From NCBI GenBank assembly GCA_030068075.1, contig CM057829.1, forward strand, positions 90,366,889 to 90,430,888: 64,000 nt of DNA, read 5' to 3'. The DNA comes from Paguma larvata (taxonomy: Eukaryota; Chordata; Mammalia; Carnivora; Viverridae). Of the stretch, positions 12,242 to 23,370 are shown in pieces. The notes under the pieces are model-generated. The model searched no databases, had not been told where the DNA came from, and saw only the letters and a program-made list of their open reading frames with translations. The translations under genes and the position numbers were made by a program. Position 1 is the stretch's first letter, and each line of letters starts with the position of its first letter.

Positions 12242-12447
12242 TTTTATTTTATTTATTTTTAACTGTTTAGTGTTTATTTTTAAAGGGGGAAGGGGCAGAG
12301 AGAGAGGGAGACACAGGATGTGAAGCAGGCTCCAGGTTCTGAGCTGTCAGCACAGAGACTGATGCAGAGCTAGAACTCTCAAACCGCGAGATCATGACTT
12401 GAGCCAAAGACAGACACTTAACCGACTGAGCCACCCAGGTGTGCCAG
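12242..12447 (-). mobile_element. SINEC
   Basis: On the minus strand it reads 'cacacctgggtggctcagtc', 'catgatctcgcggtttgag', 'cagtctctgtgctgacagctc' and a 'ctctgccccttccccctt' body, with the A-rich tail at the left end. The A-box 'tggctcagtcgg' is intact. The 15-bp flanking direct repeats have one mismatch. Confidence 0.93.
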
Positions 12448-12462
12448 AGGCATGCCATTTTA
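12448..12462. repeat. target-site duplication, right copy
   Basis: Partner of 12227-12241, 14 of 15 positions identical. Confidence 0.85.
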
Positions 12463-13223
12463 AATTTCCAAAGTATACTTTTCAAAAAATTGAAAGTGTA
12501 ATTGTCATAGAAATATAGAACAAACAAATGTCAAAATATCTTAAACTTTTTAATGAGAAACATGCTGAATGGTAAGATTGCTTTGAAAAGTTTAAGGAAA
12601 AATGAAGTATTTCTATTCAAAATATTTCTTTTCTTATTCAGAAAGAGTGCTGAAATAAGATTTCTAATCATATACAAAACCGGTTGATGTCCTACTGGGC
12701 AATAAAAAATAAATAAAACCTTGGGATGAAATCTTTAGCATGCTTACATCTCAATTTACTTCTTAAAATCAATGTGTGCTGCTATTTGACATGAAATACT
12801 TGCACTACTATCTATCTAATACAAATAAATAGCTACCTTTACAGAGTATATAAATCCTCGATCAATAGTAATTAGTAAATAAAACAAAATAAGTAAAATA
12901 AAATAAAATGTATATAGCACAGGACAATTACAGAACTCTTACCTAGTCATCTTAGATGATAATTCTAGAGTGACATTTAATGGACATATACTCACCATTC
13001 ACCTATTTTCAAGTTCTGGATGTATTAAAACAATGCCACAAAGATTCTCTACTTACATCGTGTACACTTAATGAGAACATGTGTAGAAAATGCTTAATGC
13101 AATACTTGGCACAAAATGAACTCACAATAGGCTTACCTTAAATGTTATATTTATTAATATTATGTTACAAAAATATAATCCAATATGAGTTTATGAGATT
13201 TTTACTTGAGACTATTTTATTTT
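12463..13223. other. Unassigned AT-rich DNA
   Basis: A short (AAAAT)n-like run lies near 12880-12910. Nothing else was recognised. Confidence 0.5.
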
Positions 13224-13286
13224 AATATATATATGTATATATATATATATTTAAATATATATCGATGCGAAATATATATATATATT
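13224..13286. repeat. AT-rich dinucleotide repeat
   Basis: Mostly (TA)n, broken by 'tatgta', 'tttaaa' and 'cgatgcgaa'. The flanking inverted AT runs could extrude as a cruciform. Confidence 0.85.
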
Positions 13287-13307
13287 AAGGCTCTTTTAAG
13301 TACATTT

Positions 13308-13404
13308 GTTCTTCCTTTCTTTCCTTCCTTTGCTTCCTTTCTTCCTCTCTCCCTCCCTGCTTCCCTCCTTCCCTTCCTCCATTCTTCCTTTCTTTCTTCC
13401 CTCT
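13308..13404 (+). repeat. polypyrimidine tract, (CTTT/CCTT)n
   Basis: Nearly pure C/T over about 95 bp with only a few purines ('tttgcttc', 'cctgcttc', 'ccattc'). Confidence 0.9.
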
Positions 13405-13811
13405 GTCAAAAATCCTGAAACAGTAAATTTTAAAACGAGATCAGTAAAATAGTATCTGGTAAGAGCCTATTGTGCATATAAGAAGAGTTCGCAAGCCAGG
13501 AGCCCTCAAATCCAAAAGTGATATGAAGCTCAGAGGCTTAACGTTATAGGATGGCTTATAAGGTGAAAATGAATAAATTGTTTAACCTTTACAATGACTA
13601 ATTATTAGAACGGATGTTCCAGACATTAGGGAACTGGTTAAAAGTATTCTTTTATACCTCTTTTAAAAAAACGATGTTTTTAAAATGATTATTGGCAGCA
13701 TTTAGGAGAAATACCTAAGTTAAGTTTTGCTTGTTCATAAAACAAACTAGATTTAGTTTTGTTTATATGATTTAAATTGTTTTGTCTGGGGATTTTCAAG
13801 TCTGGTTTACA

Positions 13812-13853
13812 TTTTATTTTATTTTATTTTATTATTTTATTTTAATTTATTTT
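13812..13853 (+). repeat. (TTTTA)n microsatellite
   Basis: Repeats of 'ttatttta' directly precede the long polypyrimidine tract. The layout may reflect an old A-tail on the minus strand. Confidence 0.9.
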
Positions 13854-13857
13854 AACA

Positions 13858-14033
13858 CTTTCCCTCCTTTCCTTCTTCCCCCTTCCTTCTTTTCCTCTCT
13901 CTCTCATTCTCCTTTTACCCTCTCTCTCTCTTTCTGTTTCTCTTTCATCTTTCTTTTCTTCTTCCTCTCTCTTTCTTGCTTTTCTTTTTCTTTCCCTCTC
14001 TTTCTCTCTTTCTTCCTTATTCCCTCACTTTCT
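13858..14033 (+). repeat. long polypyrimidine tract
   Basis: About 175 bp of almost uninterrupted C/T on the plus strand, with only isolated purines. It includes mirror-symmetric CT and TTCC blocks, the kind of sequence that can form a triplex (H-DNA). Confidence 0.92.
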
Positions 14034-14244
14034 TAAAATCTTTTTTTCCCCCTAAATCACTTTTTCAGTGAGATCTACTCTATCTAATTTAAAATGGAAA
14101 TGGCTTCCAACTCCATTTCTATTCTTTTGCCTTGATGGTTCCCTCCCTCCATGGTCTACAACCCATCACAGGTATCATGTTATTTAATTTTATATTGTTT
14201 TTATTTTTTGATATCTGTCTCTACCCTACCCACCCCCAACCAAA

Positions 14245-14395
14245 AGATACATTAGAATGTAAGTTTCATGAATATAGAGATTTTTGTCTGTATTGTTTGC
14301 TATTATATCCCAAGTGACTAGAAAATTTCCGGCACATAAGAAGTTCTAGATATTGATAGATATTTGTTGCAGATTTGTTGAAAAATGAATAAGTC
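14245..14395 (+). repeat. L2 3' end
   Basis: The landmarks 'agaatgtaagtttcatgaatatagagatttttgtctgtattgtt', 'atatcccaagtgactaga', 'ccggcacataagaagttc' and 'atttgttgaaaaatgaat' follow the canonical L2 3' terminus in order. Confidence 0.75.
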
Positions 14396-14636
14396 ACAAT
14401 AGGAAAAAAGTGTTTCAGAGCCAATGATATGTTAAGGAAGGCAAACTATCAATGGATACCTGTGAGATTCATTATTCCTGTTTTGAAGCCTATTAAATAC
14501 TATATTGTGGAGTTAGTGGTCAAGGCAGGGAGCACCTCTTTTCCCGGACGGAATTCTTTACGATATTTATCTTGAATTTTTTTCTACACTGTGTATCATG
14601 TATCCTGAAAGGGGTTAAATTTTTTATTTAGACCAC
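14396..14636. other. Unassigned DNA
   Basis: No feature is recognised. Confidence 0.5.
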
Positions 14637-14960
14637 TAATTGTCAAACTGTAATCTTTGGGCCAAATCTTCCCTGCTGTCTAGTTTTGTATAGTCTGTGA
14701 ACTGTGAATGGTTTTTACATTTCAATAATTAAAAAATACTTTAAAAAATATTTCACAAAATGTGAAATTATATACATTAAGTTCAATGTCCATAATAAAG
14801 TTTTATGGGACTACAACCATGTTAATTTGTATACGTGGTGTCTATGACTGCTTTTGTTCTACAATGGCAGAGTTGAGATGTTTTACCAGGGACCATATCA
14901 CCTGCAAGCTTAAAATATTTATCAATTGGTCTTGCGAATTAAGTTTGTCAACCTCAGATT
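14637..14960. mobile_element. hAT non-autonomous element ('gtcggcaaac' type)
   Basis: Landmarks are 'ttgtcaaactgtaatctttggg', 'ttttgtatagtc', 'taaagttttatgggactacaaccatg', 'tctatgactgcttttgttctacaatggcagagttgag', 'accatatcacctgcaagcttaaaatatttat' and a terminal 'agtttgtcaacc'. The ends are inverted relative to each other. This matches a common mammalian MER1-type hAT fossil. I do not assign the exact family name. The 92-codon frame at 14762-15040 overlaps it and is not a gene. Confidence 0.7.
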
Positions 14961-16027
14961 TAGATCATATGTTTCAAGAGAGAGAAGAGATAAGTCCAGA
15001 AGGATTGAGACTGACTAGTGGCAATAGGAATGACATATAGAGAATGTGGGTTAGGAGAACACTGGCACTGTGACACTGTGGAGTCACAAACTACACATGA
15101 CATTACAAGGCTACCTCTTCCAGCAAGGGAAGTGGATTTGGTTTGGTTTTTGGTTTGGGTTTTGATAAACTGAATTTATGGTGACTGGGACCTTTTGAGA
15201 GTTTCGTATGTGAAAAATCAGGGGTTTTAATATGCTGAGAAAACGGAACATGGTGATCAACAATGACAATGTCAGACTAGTACCAACCCAGCATCAGCTT
15301 CACTGTCAGTTTTCCTGGATGAAGGAAGCTCAATAAAGGTCTAAAATGTAAAATTTCAGCGTTTAATGTGGGCTTGTTTCCTAACATGTTTAAAAGATAA
15401 ATGAGAGACTGGTCTACATAAAGAAAGGATGATAGAGAAGAAAATTAAGTATTTACTCAAAAATAGAACACAGTGATATAAGACAACATGGTAATGGTTT
15501 CAGATTAATGCTTTCATATTATGCTTCGAGTTGCATCAGAAGTCCAGTTGTATTTCTTGCTTTAGGTCATATAAAATTCTCCAGGATATTTATTAATAAT
15601 TCCCCTTATAATGGGAAGGAGAGGAAGTAACCTGAATAACTTTAAGAAAAAAGAGTTTTGAGCGGATGTTAATTACAGTTTAAGACAAAAATCACTGTAT
15701 TCCAGTTGGCAAATTTTCCCCCCACAGGTCTATGGTTAGAAGTTCTGAAGCTACTTGATTTGTATAGTAGGGCTCAACAAAAATAAATATATTTAGATAA
15801 TGAGAGACAAATTTTTTACTGTCCAAGAAAGTAGTTACAAATGAGAAAAGAGGAAAAGCTAAAATGAACCCCAAAGTGCTGCACTGAAATAGAAAATATC
15901 AATATAGACTTTTTAGGTAGGTAGATCAATAAATCAATAGACATAAATATAGATAAATATAGATATATACATTGATTCTTGGATAAATACTGATACATGT
16001 ACACATGAGTTAGTATATGTGTGTATG
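14961..16027. other. Unassigned AT-rich DNA
   Basis: No gene is seen. Overlapping minus-strand frames at 15692-16004 come from low-complexity AT sequence, and the upper one follows 'tagata' repeats. Confidence 0.5.
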
Positions 16028-16080
16028 TATATAGATATAGATATATTTATAGATATAGATACAGACATAGATATAGATAT
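16028..16080 (+). repeat. (ATAGAT)n microsatellite
   Basis: Hexamer and tetramer repeats of 'atagat' with variants. The sequence from about 15915 is a looser version of the same motif. Confidence 0.85.
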
Positions 16081-16094
16081 TTTGTCCACTGGCA

Positions 16095-17210
16095 GAGGGT
16101 CTAGAAGCACCTAGATACCCCAGTAACAATGAGCGCAACTATGGCCCCAATTTTGGGTTTTAAATACCATTTTTCATGAAAATGAATCAGAGCTCCTTGG
16201 AGAAATGACTGATTCCAGAAGTGAGTGAGGGAAAGTATAAGGTGTGTCTGGAGCATCTTATGATGCCTGAACATAAGGAAGTGCTGATTTTTTACAGACT
16301 GATGAATATTAAAAGGGCACATGAGCTATCCTGAAAGAGCTCTCAATGACCAAAGAAAGACCTTGAACAACAAAATAAATAAAACGTGTATTGAATTCTA
16401 ACCCCAAAATAATATACAAATTAATGAGTCTATATGATACAATAAATAACAAAAAAAATCAATAAGTAGGGAAGAAGAGACAAGTATTCCCTCACAAAAG
16501 AATTTCCAGCATTAGTGGTGGAAGGAAAGTAGTAAATGGAAAATCACCAATCCAGCCATGGATGCAGAAATTTGTGGACAAAAGTTTAAGCAAAAGCAGG
16601 ATGTTTGTATGGTCTCAAGGACAGAATATTTAGTAATTAAAAAGAAAAGGAGCAACTGCAGAATTCTAGCAAACATCACTCTTGCTAAGTGGTCAAGTTT
16701 AACATCACCAATAATAGACATATGGACATCATGCATCCCTGAATATGATGCACTGAGAAAGTCATATGATCTCTGAGACACTCTTCCTAATAATGCGTAA
16801 CCTTAATGTAATCAAGAGAAAACATTAGGCAAACTGGGGGACATTCTACAAAATAACCGATGAGTCTTTTTTAGAAGTGTCAAGTTTTTGAAAGTCAAGG
16901 AAAGACTGAGGCATTCTTCTTGATTGGAGGAGATGACGAAGACATGCCAACAAATGCAGTGTGGGACCGTGTTGGCTTTGGAACAGAAAAAGAACAATAG
17001 TAGCAAAAACGATGAAATTCACATAAATTATGAACTTCAAATGACATTGTATTGGTGTTAGTTTCTTAGTTTTGATAAGTATTCTATGGTTATATAAGTT
17101 GTTAGCATAAGGGGAAGCGGGTTGAAATGAATGCGAAGATTTGGTGTACTATTTTTGCAACTCTTCTGTGGATCTAAAATCATCTAAATGTAGAAAGTTT
17201 TAAAGAATGC
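16095..17210 (+). mobile_element. old L1 3' UTR (L1MC/L1ME type)
   Basis: Landmarks in order include 'tagataccccagtaacaatgagc', 'gagctctcaatgaccaaag', 'gaagagacaagtattccctcac', 'aaatggaaaatcaccaatcc', 'ggacatcatgcatccctgaatatg', 'acattctacaaaataaccgatgag', 'gtgtggga', 'tagttttgataagtattctatggttatataag', 'gtactatttttgcaactcttctgtggatctaaaat' and a final 'aagttttaaa'. This is the long, AT-rich, non-coding 3' end of an old mammalian L1, about 1.1 kb with no ORF2 attached. Open frames inside it on both strands (60-90 codons) are chance ORFs. Confidence 0.75.
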
Positions 17211-18460
17211 TTACTTTTACCATCTTCTTTGTCCAAAAAGGCCCCAACAGGACTGAGGACGATGGAAGTTATTCCACGGTTCCCTATTGAGCAGACAGAG
17301 ACTGGAAAAACCAGCCCAGATAACACATAAGCTGCTTTCTAAGCTTTCTGACACTTTCTATTCCCTTCAGGAACCGACATAGCCAGAAGAAAAAAATAGA
17401 GCAGAAGGAGAAAGTCAGAGTGGCTTATCCTCTTTTCATGCCCAGAAGGAAGAAGAAAGGCAGCTTTTAGAAACCAGAGAAAAAAAGTGAATACAGTGTA
17501 TTATTCCCACACTTTCTGTATTTCATTTTAAATAATAATTATTTTATTGCCGAAGGAATACTCTTCAAACAATAAAATCTAGGCATTGTATTAAATAGCA
17601 ATTCAAACAAGTTTAGCATATTTATCATTCTACTCCTGTTCCTCATAGATGTTTAAATAGAATAAAAGCAAATGGCAATCTGAATCCCTCATGTACAAGG
17701 AGATGATAGGAATAACATTGCCTGTAATATTAATTAACAAAAGTTAGGTTTCCAAAGAGCAGATATGATATGATTTTTAAATCATCTTATTAGAACATAG
17801 AGGAGAAGGTTTTGATTTACATGTTCATTTCAGACTATAAATTATCAATAATTCCTTTCTTATTTTCATCTAACATCAGACCAGATAGGAGTGGGTATGG
17901 TATGCAAGAGAAGAATAACGCGACTATTTGCATTCTGACCAACCCCTATCATCATTAGGTAGTTTAAGCAAAAGTAAAATTCACTAAGCTGCAAAGTAAT
18001 TAATGAAAAATCTCCACTTAAATCATTGGCAATTTCTTGTCACCTGAAGTGGGTGACTCTTTTCCTGCTAAGTCCCACAGCAAGGATAATAAATTCCAAA
18101 ACTTACAAGGACAGGCAGATAAAATAATTGAGTGAATTAGGCTGTGGTAGGCACTGTGGCCAAAACAGCACTTGTCTCTGCAAAACAGCAGCTACTCATA
18201 GGTAAGAGTTAATTATCACCTTGCAGGAAGGTAAACATACTCTTTTCAGATTTTTTTTTTCAAAATAAGGCAAAATTAAGGTTTTTATATAAAATCTCCC
18301 CAGCCTGTGATTTCTTTCCCATGCGATTTTTAATGCAACTTGGCATATAAAGTCCTCACTTCTCTTCCGACAGCAGAACAGCCAATGAGGACACTCAGCT
18401 CAAGAGGGTAAGAGGGTAGGTGTCTATCCCTAGTGCCAGGTGGAACACTTGTAAATTAAA
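17211..18460. other. Unassigned AT-rich DNA
   Basis: No gene or young repeat is recognised. Confidence 0.5.
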
Positions 18461-18499
18461 AAACAGAAACAAAAACAAACAAAACAAAACAAAACAAAC
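18461..18499 (+). repeat. (AAAAC)n-rich run
   Basis: 'aaacagaaacaaaaacaaac' followed by 'aaaac' units. No SINE head precedes it. Confidence 0.85.
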
Positions 18500-18717
18500 T
18501 TCCTTCAAATAAGAATGGGTAATGAAGGCTTAAAACAGGTTTTATTTTCTGTAGGATACCTTAAGCATAATTTGTGTACCAACACACATATAAATATTCA
18601 TGAGGAGACTATACTAATCAATTTTTTCCTAAACTTACAAAAGTATTAAAAGATATCTCATGGCTTTAGGAATACTAAAATGCCACGTATCTAAGTACGT
18701 GTCTACTTTTCTATATA

Positions 18718-18957
18718 CAGTAAAACCTTGCATTGTGAGTAACTTGTTCTGTGAGTATTCTGCAAGACAAACAAACATTTCTAATAAATTTTAACTTGAT
18801 AAACAAGCGATGCCTTGCAATACAAATACTACATGATGCCGACTGTCACATGATCACAACGGAGCCAATGGTTCTTGAAATTTGCTTTGATGTACAAGTG
18901 CTTTGGATTACAAGCATGTTCTGGAATAAATTTTGCTCGCAAACCAAGGTTTTCCTC
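18718..18957. mobile_element. Tigger/pogo-like MITE, about 240 bp
   Basis: The element begins 'cagtaaaaccttgcattgtg' right after a TA dinucleotide. It ends '...gcaaaccaaggttttcctc' right before TA. The reverse complement of the end (gaggaaaaccttggtttgcg) aligns with the start, so there are terminal inverted repeats of at least 20 bp, imperfect. TA duplication plus a CAG start is characteristic of pogo/Tigger-type Tc1-mariner elements. There is no transposase frame, so it is non-autonomous. Open frames of about 66-71 codons on both strands are chance. The exact family was not checked. Confidence 0.7.
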
Positions 18958-19686
18958 TATATATGATATAACATATATTTTTGAACCTTTGTTTTCTGGA
19001 TATTTCTGTACATTTGAACACACATACATGCCTACGCATTTTCTTTGCCTTTCATGCTTCAGAATTGTCCTTTAAGTTAGATAAAGTGTGATCAGCTGGT
19101 TTTCTTACCCTGGGTAAATGGGAATAGTAATCTTGAGTTGCGTTAAAACAGATGTTTGCAGAGCCCTTGCTCACATTTATGATTCTGGTACTTCAGCCTG
19201 TTCCTTATGCTATGATTATGTCTTAGCACTCTATAATCATGTCTCATCAACCATGCTGGTTCAGTGTGTCCTTAGCGTGTTTCTTTTGTGAACCTCACTT
19301 GTCATTGCCCTACTCCAGCTGGATTTGCTAGCCTGCTGAGTTTCAATTCTCTGCACGTGTCCTTTGAAGAGCAATTGTCATTGCAGTGTATTTAGATAAG
19401 TTTATACACGTATATACACTTCTGATTCTGTTTGAAACAAAACTGATATGCTATTGAAAGTCAAAATTTGACATGCGTTACAAGTAAAAATCTCACAGAG
19501 ATGCAATGAAAGATTTTAACTGATAATCAGGGTATTCTGACTTTAGTTTTTGCTTTGCTGCTTTTTGATTATGTGTCAACCATACTGAAACCTTTAATTT
19601 CTTTATTTGTGAAAAAAGAAAATTATACTAAAGTGTGATTTCAAAGTGCTAAAGTGTCTCCTTTCAAAGTTTGTAACATTCAAAGG
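18958..19686. other. Unassigned DNA
   Basis: No gene or repeat is recognised. Confidence 0.5.
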
Positions 19687-19867
19687 CAGTGGTTTTAAAA
19701 TTGAGATTGCTTTAGAATCACCTGTAGGGCTTGTTAAAACACAGATTGCTGGGTCCCAACCCCAGAGTTTGACTTAATAGTTTGGGAGTGAGGATCATGA
19801 ATTTGCATTTCTAACAAGTTCCTAAGTAATGATCATAGTTTTATAGACTACACTTTTTGCAGCACTG
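19687..19867 (+). mobile_element. MER5A-like hAT-Charlie element
   Basis: It starts 'cagtggttttaaaattgag' and ends near 'tttgcagcactg'. Internal landmarks are 'tagaatcacctgtagggcttg', 'aacacagattgctgggtcccaaccccagag' and 'gaatttgcatttctaacaagttcc'. At about 181 bp it is essentially full length, with decayed terminal repeats. Confidence 0.8.
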
Positions 19868-20024
19868 CTGTATGAAACATTGAGTGTCAGCATTATGTTA
19901 TATCCATCTTTGCATAATCTATGATCTGAGTAATATTTCTGATTTGATATGACTAATAATTTTCCAAGATTGCACAGATAGGGCACATAATGCCCAACAG
20001 TATAGCAATAACACAAAGGGCTTT

Positions 20025-20170
20025 GAAGTCACTCATATGTGAGGTCGAAGCTCATTTATCTTTGTAAACTCTTTTAAACACAATTTCTTCATTTCTAAAA
20101 TAAAAGTATTAATACTTGTTTTGTAAAGATGTTATAAGGGTTAAATACATGTAAATATGTGAATTGCATT
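20025..20170 (+). repeat. MIR, diverged
   Basis: Landmarks are 'tttgaagtcactcat', 'aatttcttcatttctaaaataaaagtattaatact' and 'gttataagggttaaatacatgtaaatatgtga'. These match the MIR 'tcctcatctgtaaaatggggataataata' to 'ggattaaatgag...tgtaaag' section. Confidence 0.7.
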
Positions 20171-20510
20171 TAGATTTCAATTCCTCTTTTACTACCTGCT
20201 CCCAATTCCCTGTTCTTATTTTACTACAAGGATCAGATGCGTAATTCAGGTGACTAACACAGTAAGTTTAGTTATTCTAAGGTTTAATACATACCTATTT
20301 GTCTAAGCATGTGATAGAGACAAGGTGATAAGAAAAGATAATGAAAGTGAATAATACACACTGTCTATTCTCAGAAAGCTTCATTCTCATAGATATAGAA
20401 GAGCTAGGAAATGTACATAACCCAATCTTGCAGTTTGGGAGGGCGTCGATGAGATGGCAGTGTCAAAAGAATGCAACTTAGAATATTCTGCTTTAAGAAG
20501 GAAAAAAAAA
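20171..20510. other. Unassigned DNA
   Basis: It ends in the target site of the next SINE. No gene is recognised. Confidence 0.5.
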
Positions 20511-20713
20511 GGGAGGCTCCTGGGTGGCTTGGTCAGTCAACTTTGGCTCAGGTCACGATCTAACAGTTTATGAGTTCAAGCCCCACATTAGGCTCTGTGC
20601 TGATAGCTCAGAGCTGGGAGCTTGCTTTAGAATCTGTGTCTCCTTCTCTCTCTGCCCCTTCCTGCCTAGTTCTCTGTCTCTCTTTGTCTCTAAAAAATAA
20701 ATAAACATAAATC
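20511..20713 (+). mobile_element. SINEC
   Basis: The head is 'gaggctcctgggtggcttgg', followed by 'ggctcaggtcacgatctaac', 'gttcaagccccacattaggc' and 'ctgtgctgatagctcagagc', with a tail of 'ctctaaaaaataaataaaca'. The head has lost a few bases around 'gttaagc'. A possible A/G-rich TSD ('aagaaggaaaa' at 20495, 'aagaagaaaag' after the tail) is not decisive. Confidence 0.93.
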
Positions 20714-21129
20714 AAAAGAAGAAAAGAAGTTTATGCTTTTGCTTATCTTTAAAACAAGTGTCAGTAGCCAGTTAAGATGATCTTTCAGAAAGGGATACAA
20801 ACAAAAGTAAAATAGTAGAGGCATGACCATATATGCATTTTTAATTTTCTATCAATATGTAACAAATAAAATAAATAACAATTATAATTTACTCGTTCAT
20901 GATATTACCTTAAAGCAGATTTCGGCAGGAATGGCTCATCTGCTCTAACAAACATCAGTCACATGGCTGACAGTTGGAGCTGGCCCCTGGCTGGAATCTC
21001 AGCCGGAACTGCAGGTAAGGTTGTGTTCTACTCCTCATCCACCTCTCCATGTGGCTATTCTGGCTTCCTCACAACTGGATTTCAATCATCAGTGTTAGCA
21101 ACAAATGTGAAATCAGAAGCAAGAAATCT
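20714..21129. other. Unassigned DNA
   Basis: The 63-codon frame at 20963-21154 is not recognised. No repeat is identified. Confidence 0.5.
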
Positions 21130-21275
21130 CTTTAAGCTTGGCTTTTGGGTTTGAATCATAGCCATCTCTGTAAAGCCTTTGAGCTTCAATTTCTTATCTA
21201 TAGAATGGGACTAGTAAGCTTATCTCACAGAGATGATGAGGGTTGGTAAATGTAAACTAGTGGATTGTATTGAGA
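21130..21275 (+). repeat. MIR
   Basis: Landmarks are 'tttgggtttgaatcatagcc', 'gcttcaatttcttatctatagaatggga', 'ctagtaagcttatctcacagagatgatgagggt' and 'aaatgtaaac', the central and 3' MIR segments in order. Confidence 0.75.
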
Positions 21276-21439
21276 TGTTAGCTAAACAGCATCACTTCTG
21301 TCCTTTCCAAATGGTGAAATTCAGGCAGGAAGGTCTGGTGATGGCAGCAGCACTGGACTCTACCTCTCAAGGGGAAAAGTACAAAGATTTTATGGCCATC
21401 TGCCATGACTACAATCAGAAGGAGAGTATTAGGGGTAAG

Positions 21440-22140
21440 TAAGGTGACAGGGATCAGAACTCAGAGAACTATATAAAGATGTTCAATGTCTAGATTTTAT
21501 CCCAAAGCTGAAAAAAGCCATTTTAAACAGTAAAGAGACAAGGGCATCTGGGTGGCTCAGTTGGTTAAGCAACCAGCGCTTGATTTCAGCTCAGATCATG
21601 ATCTCTAGCATGTAGGTGGGTTTGAGCCCCACGTGGGGCTTTTTGCTGTCAGTGCCTGGGATTCTCTTTCTCTCTCTCTCTCCCTCTCCCTCTCTCTCTG
21701 CTCTTCTTTCATTCATGTACTCTCTCTCTCTCTCTTTCAAATAAATAAATAAACTTAAAAAATAATTGGTAAAGTGACATTAATATATTTGTTTGTAATT
21801 AGATTATTTGACAGTACAGTGAGCCAGGGTACCACTGGAGTAAAGGAGACTGATTTTAAGCTGTTACAATGTTTTAGATACCAATGCATAAAAACTAAAG
21901 TTGGGAGAACAGTTGCAACGAAGAAAGTGACAGAATGAGACATAAAGGGGTTAGTTTTTGGAGACCTCTAGGAAAATAAGTCTGAACAGACCTGGTGGTA
22001 AGGGAGGAGCGGGAGCTGGGGGAAGATGACATAATTAATTTTGGAGGTTCGGGTTTAAAGGTGAATGCAAGATTTCAGAGATAGTATTACTATTCTGAGC
22101 TGAAACTTCATGTTGAATTCCTGCTTCATAAGCAGATGGT
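21440..22140 (-). repeat. L2 fragment interrupted by a SINE
   Basis: On the plus strand it reads as reversed L2: 'tagattttatcccaaagctg', 'aagccattttaaacag' before the SINE, then 'aaagtgacattaatat', 'gtgagccagggtaccactggagtaaag' and 'ggtggtaagggagga' after it. The halves join in register across the SINE at 21541-21768. The copy is old and diverged. Confidence 0.5.
21541..21768 (+). mobile_element. SINEC, older subtype
   Basis: The head is 'agggcatctgggtggctcag', followed by 'ttggttaagcaaccagcg', 'cagctcagatcatgatctct', a variant middle ('gggtttgagccccacgtggg') and a long CT microsatellite, ending 'caaataaataaataaac'. Direct repeats 'gtaaagagaca' (21530-21540) and 'gtaaagtgaca' (21769-21779) bracket it. 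Confidence 0.93.
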
Positions 22141-22650
22141 CTAGAAAGAAAATATAACCCTGCAAAATAGTTTATTATTTGTGACTAAAGGAGATTTCTT
22201 TTTTTTTTTTTAGAAAAGTCCATATTTTGTGAAGTTAAATTTCTAAAAAAGAACAGTTAAAATACACCTGGATACTAGGATTAAGAGAAAATATAGTACT
22301 TCTCTATTTGTTTAAATGCTAGCTGCTAACTAGCATTTTATGAATTTACATTAATCTATTCCCAGGATATGAGTGTGTATTCTTGTAGAGACATCTGGGT
22401 TAAAGATTCCGTGGAGGTTGGTACCAATGGCTAAGTTTATTGCCCTTAATTGGCTGTAGGTCTTAGACCAAAGAGTTATCAAGATCCTCCCTCTGCTCTG
22501 TCCTTGGTGTATCCAACAAGTAGTTTTGTGTTTCTTCAGCAACCAGAATAAAAGGATTGCTGTTGACCTCCCTCGATTGATTTTTTAAGGAAAAAGTCAC
22601 ATAAAACTGTCATGTGTCAAAATGGATTGATCCCCATTGTCTTTTAAATC
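22141..22650. other. Unassigned DNA
   Basis: A T-tract lies near 22198-22213. No gene is recognised. Confidence 0.5.
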
Positions 22651-22662
22651 TCTTAACCAAGA

Positions 22663-22864
22663 GGAGTGCCTGGGTGGTCAGTCCATTAAGCATCAGACTT
22701 TGGCTTAGGTCATGATCTCAGGGTTGATGAGTTCAAGCCCCATCTCTGGCTCTCTGCTATCAGCACACAGCCCCCTTCAGATCCTCTGTCCTCTCCCCCA
22801 CTCCTCCTTCCCTTCCCCTTGTAGTGCTCCCTGTCTCTCAAAAATAAATATAAAAAAATAAATT
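22663..22864 (+). mobile_element. SINEC
   Basis: The head is 'ggagtgcctgggtggtcagt', followed by 'ggcttaggtcatgatctcag', 'gagttcaagccccatctctg', a CT/CC body and the tail 'ctctcaaaaataaatataaa'. The A-box has a one-base loss ('gtggtcag' for 'gtggctcag'). TSD-like repeats 'tcttaaccaaga' (22651-22662) and 'ttctaaccaaga' (22865-22876) flank it. Confidence 0.92.
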
Positions 22865-22876
22865 TTCTAACCAAGA

Positions 22877-23205
22877 AAAGAATATTTACATTACAGAATT
22901 CCTCTCTCTCATATCCCATTTTACACAGCAACTTTTCCTGCCAAAAATCAGCCATTTTTTCCTTAAATGTTTTATATATATTCTATCAATATGTCACATG
23001 TATACACTAATAAATTAAATCATATCACTGAGAACTTCTGTAAAATCTAAGACCTTCCTGCACTGCCTTCCTCTGACTCCCCACCGTTCTTTCTGGATCA
23101 CCTGAAGTACCTACCACTTACCTGAAGTAACTTAAGTTCACTCGTGTGTTTGAATACAGTTCTTCGAATCTATATCTCCAAAATGCTATTTTTGTTGTAT
23201 TAATT
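22877..23205. other. Unassigned DNA
   Basis: Nothing is recognised. Confidence 0.5.
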
Positions 23206-23350
23206 TTTCAAGCTTGAATGAGATAAAAATGACATATAACATTGTATAAATTAAAGTTTACAAAGTTATGATTTTTTTATGTGTGCATATTGTTCAATGA
23301 TCACCACGCTGAGGTTGTTTAACACACCCATCTCTTCACATAGTTACCTT

Positions 23351-23370
23351 TGTGTGTGTGTGTGTGTGTG
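23351..23370 (+). repeat. (TG)n microsatellite
   Basis: Ten 'tg' units inside the L1 3' UTR. Confidence 0.9.

Noticed and set aside
16095..17210. Plus and minus frames of 64-89 codons as small genes
   Set aside because: The whole interval follows the layout of an old L1 3' UTR, which is non-coding.
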